14,236 nucleotides of DNA from positions 1 to 14,236 of the forward strand of contig CAYJQF010000016.1 in assembly GCA_964372375.1 (NCBI GenBank), given 5' to 3'. The notes beneath the pieces are model-generated. The model was not told the origin of the DNA and made no database searches. It saw nothing but the letters and a program-made list of their open reading frames with translations. A program made the translations under genes and the position numbers. Source of the DNA: SICV01 sp964372375 (GTDB taxonomy: Archaea; Nanobdellota; Nanobdellia; Pacearchaeales; GW2011-AR1). Shown piece by piece: positions 6,801 through 12,400 of the stretch; the stretch's first letter is position 1; each line of letters begins with the position of its first letter.

Positions 6801-7426
6801 ACAGCAGTGCCGTCCTTAATTGAATTAGTAATATCACTCGCTTGGGCAGTTGATACCGCGCCTGCACTAACTTGAGCCGCAAGTTGCTTCTCAGTCTCAC
6901 GTAAATACTCGTCATACTGAATAAGCTCGTCCTGCGATTTGAGAAGCTGATAGACTTGTGCGTCCTGTCCGGTTTCCAAACCAGCGGCATCAGTCTTGCT
7001 CACATCAACCTTTGCAACATCTGCAGCAGCATCCTGCAACAACGTCTGTGCATCACGCGCGGCATCAAGCGCGGCAGGCGCATTGCCTGCAATTACCATC
7101 GCACGCATTTCAGCTAACCGTTCTGCAGCAAATTCCTGCTCTAATACCGCATCATGCTCAGCAGTAAATGAAAATGCTAATTGAAAACGCTCGCCAACAT
7201 GATCGAAAAAGGAGAATACTCTTCTGTCTGGCGTCACACCGGCAGTAAACACAACAGTCGTCGTTCCTGCCGAAGCTGCTCCCGAAGCAGTACCTGCATC
7301 AGATGTATCCTGAACTGCATCCTGAGCGCCAACAAAACCAGGAACACTCATAAGAAGAAAGACAGTTACTAACAGAACACTAAAACGCTGAGATACCCTC
7401 GACATCCTCTTTGTTATATGGTGCAT
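3889..7426 (-). CDS. Large secreted protein: DUF5667-like helices, aromatic repeats, Gly-rich tail (spans scaffold gap)
   Basis: Numbering is from the ATG at 7426. An N-terminal signal peptide (basic MSRVSQRF, then SVLLVTVFLLMSVPGFVGAQ, about 8-35) sends it across the membrane. Residues 65-135 resemble DUF5667 (PDRRVFSFFDHVGERFQLAF, then ERLAEMRAMVIAGN). Ala/Glu/Gln-rich helices, likely coiled coil, run to about 445. Residues 500-760 are short beta motifs such as YDPTGKSYVD, with Trp-pair repeats at about 673, 714, 770 and 882. The rest is Gly/Ser/Tyr-rich repeats ending in FTQRWFAEHLKRP; no C-terminal membrane segment is seen. A 100-N gap at 4395-4494 splits the frame: 977 residues are read before it and about 168 after. 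A true gap that is a multiple of three would join them, so I annotate one gene, not a frameshift. It has one N-glycosylation sequon. A second ATG at 7405 still keeps the signal peptide. Function unknown; an extracellular structural or adhesive role is inferred. Confidence 0.85.
4001..4048 (-). repeat. 24-base tandem repeat, two perfect copies (Gly/Ser/Asp-rich tail)
   Basis: Copies at 4001-4024 and 4025-4048 are identical and encode an eight-residue Ser/Gly/Asp unit (GSSGGDSG). Shorter degenerate copies flank them. The unit differs from the 27-base repeat of the same gene, so the tail grew from at least two repeat types. Confidence 0.85.
4375..4394 (-). repeat. Partial copy of the 27-base repeat at the gap edge
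   Basis: These 20 bases equal the last 20 bases of the 27-base unit seen at 4495-4575, and they end exactly where the Ns begin. The gap therefore falls on a repeat boundary. Confidence 0.85.
4395..4494. other. Scaffold gap of exactly 100 N inside a tandem repeat
   Basis: A run of exactly 100 N is the usual placeholder for a gap of unknown length. The left flank ends with a complete repeat end and the right flank begins with a complete repeat start. The missing sequence is thus probably a whole number of 27-base units, possibly none. Confidence 0.98.
4495..4575 (-). repeat. 27-base tandem repeat, three perfect copies (GYYGGTGST)
   Basis: Copies at 4495-4521, 4522-4548 and 4549-4575 are identical and encode the nine-residue unit GYYGGTGST. 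A degenerate copy (start GGTTG, then YYGG) precedes them on the coding strand. Perfect identity indicates recent expansion or homogenisation. Confidence 0.95.
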
Positions 7427-7462
7427 TACGCGTACGCAATCTAAGAGAAAAAGAACGTCTGC

Positions 7463-7470
7463 TTTAAATA
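7463..7470 (-). promoter_or_regulatory. TATA-like box of the large secreted protein gene
   Basis: TATTTAAA lies in the 62-base spacer after the kae1 stop. It predicts a start near 7441, giving a leader of about 15 bases to the ATG at 7426 or 36 bases to the ATG at 7405. Neither start has a well-spaced Shine-Dalgarno sequence. Confidence 0.45.
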
Positions 7471-7488
7471 TCTTTCGCCGACGAGCAT

Positions 7489-8454
7489 CTACCAAGTAAC
7501 CTGCACATCATCTGTTCGTTCCCTCGGTTTAATATCTATTTGCTCAGGATTATAAGCAATTCCGGATGCATGCATCAATTCCCCCGTAAATGCTATCATT
7601 CCTCCGTTGTCAACTAACAAAGCTTTTTCAGGGCAAAAGAACTTTGCTTTTCTCTCCCTGCACATAATTCGGCACATTTCCTGCAACCTGCTATTACAAG
7701 CAACTCCTCCTCCTAGCACTAATTCATTCTTTCCCGTATGCGCCAATGCCCGTTCAGCTGCTTCAACGAGCATGGCAAACGCAGTTTCCTGAATAGAAAA
7801 AGCAATATCTTTTAGAGAGCTACCATTCGATAAAAGCTGCTGTGCTTTTGTCTGCATGCCAGAAAAAGAAACATCCATGCCTTTAATTGAATACGGCAAT
7901 GCAAGGTACCTGCCCCTTTTCGCTTCTTTTTCTAGCTTCGGTCCTCCCGGAAAACCTAATCCTGCAAACCGTGCCACCTTATCTAAAAAATTGCCAATGC
8001 CGATGTCAAGCGTCTCCCCAAACACCCGGTATTTGCCAGAGGCATACGCAATAATCTGAGTATTTGCCCCGGAAGCATACGCTAATACTGGATCCTTTGC
8101 ACCTTCATGCCTGCCAATCTCCAAATGCGCAATGCAATGATTGACTGGAATTATTTTCACCTTCAATTTCTTTGCCTTTTCTTTCGCAAAATGCATCCCT
8201 GCTAATAAACAAGGCGCTAAACCAGGAGCATTTGATAATGCAATTGCTTCAATTGCATCTTCATCAATACCTGCTTTCTGCAATGCTTCTTGATACAGGC
8301 TCTCAGCGACTGCCGTATGATGCTCTGCAGCTTTGAGGGGAATAATTCCTCCCTGCTCAGTCGTACACATGTCCCTGACATTCGCCAGAATCTTTCCTGT
8401 ATGCACGATTCCTATGCCAAACGTGTGCGCCGTGCATTCTATGCCGAGTATCAT
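7489..8454 (-). CDS. kae1: Kae1/TsaD, tRNA N6-threonylcarbamoyladenosine synthase catalytic subunit
   Basis: Kae1 transfers the threonylcarbamoyl group to A37 of tRNAs that read ANN codons, acting in the KEOPS complex in archaea. The 321-residue protein starts with the ASKHA phosphate loop (GIECTAHTFGIGIV, 4-17), then AAEHH (42-46). The metal ligands of the family are present: H106 and H110 in VNHCIAHLE, and D282 in VDNGGMIA. LGGGVACNS is at 248-255 and the nucleotide-site GGPKLEKEA at 170-178. Small departures from the consensus are YASGANTQ (Ala for the second Gly) and GLAPCLLAG. The protein ends soon after the C-terminal helix, so it lacks the Bud32 kinase fusion seen in some archaea, and Bud32 is not a neighbour. 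The ATG at 8454 lies about 25 bases from the TATA box centre: leaderless. Confidence 0.95.
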   Translation of the reverse strand: MILGIECTAHTFGIGIVHTGKILANVRDMCTTEQGGIIPLKAAEHHTAVAESLYQEALQKAGIDEDAIEAIALSNAPGLAPCLLAGMHFAKEKAKKLKVKIIPVNHCIAHLEIGRHEGAKDPVLAYASGANTQIIAYASGKYRVFGETLDIGIGNFLDKVARFAGLGFPGGPKLEKEAKRGRYLALPYSIKGMDVSFSGMQTKAQQLLSNGSSLKDIAFSIQETAFAMLVEAAERALAHTGKNELVLGGGVACNSRLQEMCRIMCRERKAKFFCPEKALLVDNGGMIAFTGELMHASGIAYNPEQIDIKPRERTDDVQVTW

Positions 8455-8475
8455 CCATCTACTAAGAAAAACAGA

Positions 8476-8483
8476 TTTAAAAG
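8476..8483 (-). promoter_or_regulatory. TATA box of kae1 (leaderless start)
   Basis: CTTTTAAA is centred about 25 bases before the kae1 ATG, placing the predicted transcript start on the start codon. It sits in the 53-base spacer after the HTH gene stop at 8508. Confidence 0.5.
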
Positions 8484-8507
8484 AGTACTGATATTTCTGT
8501 AATGAAC

Positions 8508-8792
8508 TTATGCTGTTCTGTCAACTAAACTTCTTTTCACTCTAAGGGAAGGTGGCACATAAAACTGCACGTCAGAATATCCCTTGGAAGCAGCATACGT
8601 ATAGAGGGCATCAAGTGTACGAATGGTAGGACGTGACCTGCCGGACTCCCAGTTTACAACCGTGTTGCCGCAAAAACTAATGTTTTCCCCATTTCCGTCA
8701 AACATATGTCTGCCAAGATCAGAGCCAAACGCATCCAGAGTCATCTTGAGCTGCTTTCTAAGCATTCTCACATGGGCAGGTACAAAAGGCAT
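8508..8792 (-). CDS. XRE-like HTH regulator with an extended loop
   Basis: This 94-residue protein is mostly one DNA-binding domain. VRMLRKQLKMTLDAFGSDLG (8-27) matches helices 1 and 2 of Cro/C1-type HTH domains, and TVVNWESGRSRPTIRTLDAL (44-63) matches helices 3 and 4 with the hallmark W-E-x-G-x-x-x-P. Between them lie about 16 residues (RHMFDGNGENISFCGN) where most family members have only a few. A short C-terminal tail (YSDVQFYVPPSLRVKR) follows; there is no sensor or metal domain. The frame extends to a GTG at 8813, but the TATA box at 8814-8821 rules that out and puts the transcript start almost exactly on the ATG at 8792, a leaderless start. It may regulate a neighbour or itself; targets are not evident. 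Confidence 0.8.
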   Translation of the reverse strand: MPFVPAHVRMLRKQLKMTLDAFGSDLGRHMFDGNGENISFCGNTVVNWESGRSRPTIRTLDALYTYAASKGYSDVQFYVPPSLRVKRSLVDRTA

Positions 8793-8813
8793 AAACTGCT
8801 GAAAAGAAGACAC

Positions 8814-8821
8814 TATAAAAA
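8814..8821 (-). promoter_or_regulatory. TATA box of the HTH gene (leaderless start)
   Basis: TTTTTATA is centred about 25 bases before the ATG at 8792. Because it sits just upstream of the alternative GTG at 8813, it argues for the internal ATG. Confidence 0.55.
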
Positions 8822-8849
8822 GATTTGTGTGAAAGAAGGAAAAGATACT

Positions 8850-8873
8850 ATTAAAATAAAATAAAATAAAAAG
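8850..8873 (-). terminator. T-rich terminator-like tract after the 41-residue gene
   Basis: Read on the minus strand this is a run of TTTTT followed by repeated ATTTT units, about 37 bases past the stop of the 41-residue gene. Archaeal transcription often ends at such U-rich tracts without a hairpin. The 5-base AAAAT periodicity is visible on the plus strand. Confidence 0.5.
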
Positions 8874-8909
8874 CTAGTAAGCTGAGGTCAGTACATGACT
8901 ATAATCCAA

Positions 8910-9035
8910 TCAGCGCTTCTTTCGCTTCTTGCCACCACGCGCCATCCGGGCCTCGCAGACATTCCCTTTGCCATCAACGTAGTACAAATAGCCTGGCCTT
9001 CGCTTAACAACATTTCTGACTAAAACTGTTCCCAT
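8910..9035 (-). CDS. Small basic 41-residue protein (YLYYVDGKGNVCEARM)
   Basis: The start is set by an excellent Shine-Dalgarno sequence, AGGAGGT, five bases before the ATG at 9035; the longer open frame to 9092 runs over that site and the promoter region. The protein is MGTVLVRNVVKR, then RPGYLYYVDGKGNVCEARM and a basic tail, ARGGKKRKKR. The centre looks like one beta hairpin and the tail like a nucleic-acid-contacting extension. From memory, small proteins with a K-R-x-x-G-Y-L-Y-Y-x-D core are common in DPANN genomes, but I cannot name a family or a function. The single Cys excludes a zinc finger on its own. Its promoter would be the box at 9095-9104, and a T-rich tract follows it. Confidence 0.75.
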   Translation of the reverse strand: MGTVLVRNVVKRRPGYLYYVDGKGNVCEARMARGGKKRKKR

Positions 9036-9040
9036 TGCAC

Positions 9041-9047
9041 ACCTCCT
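9041..9047 (-). promoter_or_regulatory. Strong ribosome binding site of the 41-residue gene
   Basis: AGGAGGT lies five bases before the ATG at 9035. It is the best Shine-Dalgarno match in the window and decides the start against the longer frame. Confidence 0.85.
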
Positions 9048-9082
9048 TTTACCTGAAAAATCATCGGACTTTCTAATACTAT

Positions 9083-9454
9083 TTAGGCACACTCATATTT
9101 AAATCTTTGCTCTTCCGTCGGTATTTTTGACTTCCCGACGATAAAGTCAACAAGCCGCTTATGCTTGAATGTGTAAGGAATCTCAAGCAAAGAATGGAAA
9201 GGCTGCCGAGGGAGCACATGCAAGGAAAAAGGCAGTACCCGCTTCCAAGCAAGCACCTTATTTGTTTCGTCCAACCACACCGCAAGAAAAGGAAAGAACA
9301 CAAACCATGAATGAAGTGCTCTCTTTCCCGATGAATAAAAACGAAAAAGCAATGCCTTTTTTCCAGAGCTAAACATCAAGCCGGTAAACATGCCAAGCCA
9401 AGAAACAGCATGTACACGAACCTCCCGGCTCTTCGTTCCTTTCATAATACGCAT
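9083..9454 (-). CDS. DUF192-like protein
   Basis: The 123-residue protein fits the DUF192 pattern: GLMFSSGKKALLFRF near 26-40, SWFVFFPFLAVWLDETNKVLAWKRVLPFSLH at about 49-79, then LLEIP. The family is a small beta domain of unknown biochemical role, widespread in bacteria and archaea and often next to secreted proteins. There is no signal peptide or obvious membrane segment, so this copy is probably cytoplasmic. A basic KHKRLVDFIVGKSKIPTEEQRFKYECA tail follows. The ATG at 9454 is four bases after the stop of the giant glycoprotein gene, so the two are very likely one transcription unit; a second ATG at 9445 is possible. Family assignment rests on motif recall. Confidence 0.75.
   Translation of the reverse strand: MRIMKGTKSREVRVHAVSWLGMFTGLMFSSGKKALLFRFYSSGKRALHSWFVFFPFLAVWLDETNKVLAWKRVLPFSLHVLPRQPFHSLLEIPYTFKHKRLVDFIVGKSKIPTEEQRFKYECA
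9095..9104 (-). promoter_or_regulatory. TATA-like box of the 41-residue gene
   Basis: ATTTAAATAT lies inside the last codons of the DUF192-like gene and predicts a start near 9074, with a leader of about 39 bases containing AGGAGGT. Read-through from upstream is also possible. Confidence 0.4.
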
Positions 9455-9458
9455 CGTA

Positions 9459-12400
9459 CTAAGAAGCCCCTGCCAATCGTTTTTGCTTTTCTTTTCTTCG
9501 TCGGTCTATAAGAACAATGATAATAAAGACGAGGATTGCAAGCGTCGCGAGAATAAGAGCAATAGTAGGAATGGGTGATGCCCGAACTGTAAAGTGGTTC
9601 GCACTCGTAGCGATGCTCCCATTGTAACTGAGTTGCGCCGAGAAAAGATAATCGCTCGGTCCAAGACTGCCGGGAAGCTTGAATGCCCGATCAATCTCCA
9701 GCTGCTTATTTACAGCAAGTGTTTCTTCTCCGAGCTTGAATTTACTGCCACCGAATACTTCAACAAAATACTCCAACACAACATCCACCTGCTTCGTATC
9801 TCCGATATTAATCATGGCAAGATGCGTTTTAAGCGTGCTGCCGGGGAAGAGAACCAGATTCTTCAACGTCGACCGGATATCAAACAACGGCTTCTTCCCA
9901 ATAACTTCAACAACAGTATTAACTGCCTTCTTAGCAGTACCCCCGCTGATTTCAATTACGGAAGTATACACGCCAGGCGTATCTTCTTCTGATGCAAATG
10001 CAAGAATATGTAATTCTTTTGACGCTCCTTTCTTAAGAGAAAATACCTGCTCTCCAATAAAGAGGTGCGGAGCCGGACCAGTGACGCGGACTGCAAACAC
10101 CGCATCTGCCCCGGTATTCTTAACAATAAGCACCTGCTCTTTCCGCTCTCCTTGCTTCAGCTTGAAGTCTAAGAACGGCTTGTTTACAGTAAATGAGTAT
10201 ACCGGCTGTTTCTTTTTAATGAGCTCTTCTTCAGGAGTTGTCGTAGCAGTGGTTCCAGTTGTCGTTCCAGTTGTCGTTCCAGTTGTACCTCCGCTGGTTC
10301 CACCGGTAGTTGTCCCAGTAGTCGTGCCACCATCACCGCTAATAGTCACATTCCTCGTCCCCGATTCATTCCTGTTGTTTGCCTGGTCGGTGCTGGTAGC
10401 ATTGAAGAAATACGTGCCATCAGCTAAGTTGGTATAATTGATGAAGAAAGGACTGCTCGAACTGTTATTTGCATACTGCACACCGTGTGTTGTATTATAC
10501 AGCCGTACCGTAATATTAGCCAAATGCTGGTCAGTACCAGTTACATTAATCATAATGTTGCTCCTGCTAATCGTTGAACCTGACGTTTCAGTTGGGGTAA
10601 CATAGGTTGTTGCGGGCTGTGTCGCATCATACAATATCGTGTAATTCGAGCGATTGAAAGCATAATGGCTCGCATTATCGCCTGCCCGGTAGTTCCAGTA
10701 GAACCGGTTTTCATACGGCAATTGCACGGTCAAATTAGTGCTGTTGCCCGTGCCGGTAATACTTCTAACAGTGGTATTCACCAGGCTATGAGTTTCATTC
10801 CATAAGTAGAAGGTGCTATTGGTCAATGCAGCAGTATCGGTGAAGGTCGCATTAAAGCTGACATTGGACAAAGCATTAGAAGTAATGAAGCTATTATTAG
10901 CGGGTGCAAGCAAGTTCACTTTCACCACACTATTTTCAAAGGTAATAATGCGCATCTCGCTCTGATTCCATAACCCATAGCTGTTGACTGCATACGCAGT
11001 AACATTATACGTAACTCCTGAAGTAAGCATGCCGCTCAAATTACTAATGTATTGGTTTGCTGTCGCATTATACAGAGCAGCAATCTCAGACGCAGACATG
11101 TTTCTTGAGAAAACAAGGAGATCATCAATGCTCCCATTAAATGAGTTATTAGTACCAAGATTATTCTGCTTAATCAACATGCCAACACGCCAATTTGACA
11201 CATTTTGCAGTGACTGACTAAGAACCAAATCAGTACTATTCCGCTCTACTCCATCAACATACAGGCGTTCCATTCGTGTACTATTCCCTTCAAACACCAC
11301 TGCAACATGATGCCAGTTGCCATCAGTTAAGTTAACACCAGATGCTCCGTTGCTCGTATCAAGCAGTAAATTACCGCGGTAACCATCGTCAACGCCGAAA
11401 GACTGTGTTGCATTATGAACAAAAAGGCGTATGCTGGAATAGGAAGTATCCATAGAACCATAGTGGAAGATAGTAGAATCATTAGCAGTTGCTCCTGCCT
11501 TCACCCATGCAGCAATTGTACGTGAAGCATTCTGAAAAGGAAATCCATTGCCGGGCGTATCGCCTACTACATAATCATCAGCTCCGTCAAAGGTAAATGA
11601 CCGGCCGAATATGCCTGAGCCATTCTGAAATGCGCCGGACTTATTCGACGCATTGTTGCTATAGCTGCTCAAATCAACCAGGCCATTGGAAGCATTCAGA
11701 TCATCCATCCTCAGCCATAATGCTAAAGAACTGTTAATATCAATAAAAGTATAATGGTTAAACGTGTTATTTGAACTTACATTAATGATAAAGCTGTGAG
11801 TCGTTGAGGCATTGGCAGGAGTAGGTGTAACAAAGGAAAGTGTGGGGACAATCGTAGCGACAACAAAGTTTCGTGTCCCGGATTCATTCCTGTTGTTTGC
11901 CTGATCAGTGGTAGTAGCATTGAAATAATACAATCCGTCAGCGAGGTTGGTATAATTGATGAAAAAGGGTGAGGCAGTACTAGTATTTGCATACAAGAGC
12001 GTATTGCTGCCATTGTATAAGCGGATAGTGATATTCGCAAAGTGCTGGTCAGTACCAGTTACATTAATATTGATAGTTGAACGATTTGCAAATGAACCAT
12101 TGCTTTCCGTCGGAGAAACAAATAAGAGAGTGGGAGTAGTGCTATCATACAATATCGTATAATTCGTGTTGTTAAAGGAATAGTTGCTCGCATTATCGCC
12201 TGCTAAATAGTTCCAGTAGAATCTATTTTCATACGGCAATTGCACAGTTAAGTTCGTGCTATTGCTCGTGCTGGTAATGGTTCGCACGGTGGTATTGACC
12301 AGGCTATGAGTTTCATTCCATAAGTAGAAGGTGCTGTTTGCCAGACCAACATCATCAGTAAACGTGGCATTAAAGCTTATATTCGTTACTGAAGCTGAAG

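Noticed and set aside
7489..7495. GTG or other start of the secreted protein inside the end of kae1
   Set aside because: The TATA-like box at 7463-7470 is downstream of it, and the signal peptide begins much later, at 7426 or 7405.
9116..9140. Inverted repeat CGTCGG/CCGACG
   Set aside because: The arms are only 6 bases with a 13-base spacer and lie inside the DUF192-like coding region; chance is likely.
9679..10437. Plus-strand open frame of 252 codons opposite the glycoprotein
   Set aside because: Its Val/Pro-rich part is the antisense of the Gly/Thr linker and it has no promoter, ribosome site or family match. The minus-strand frame shows repeats and domains.
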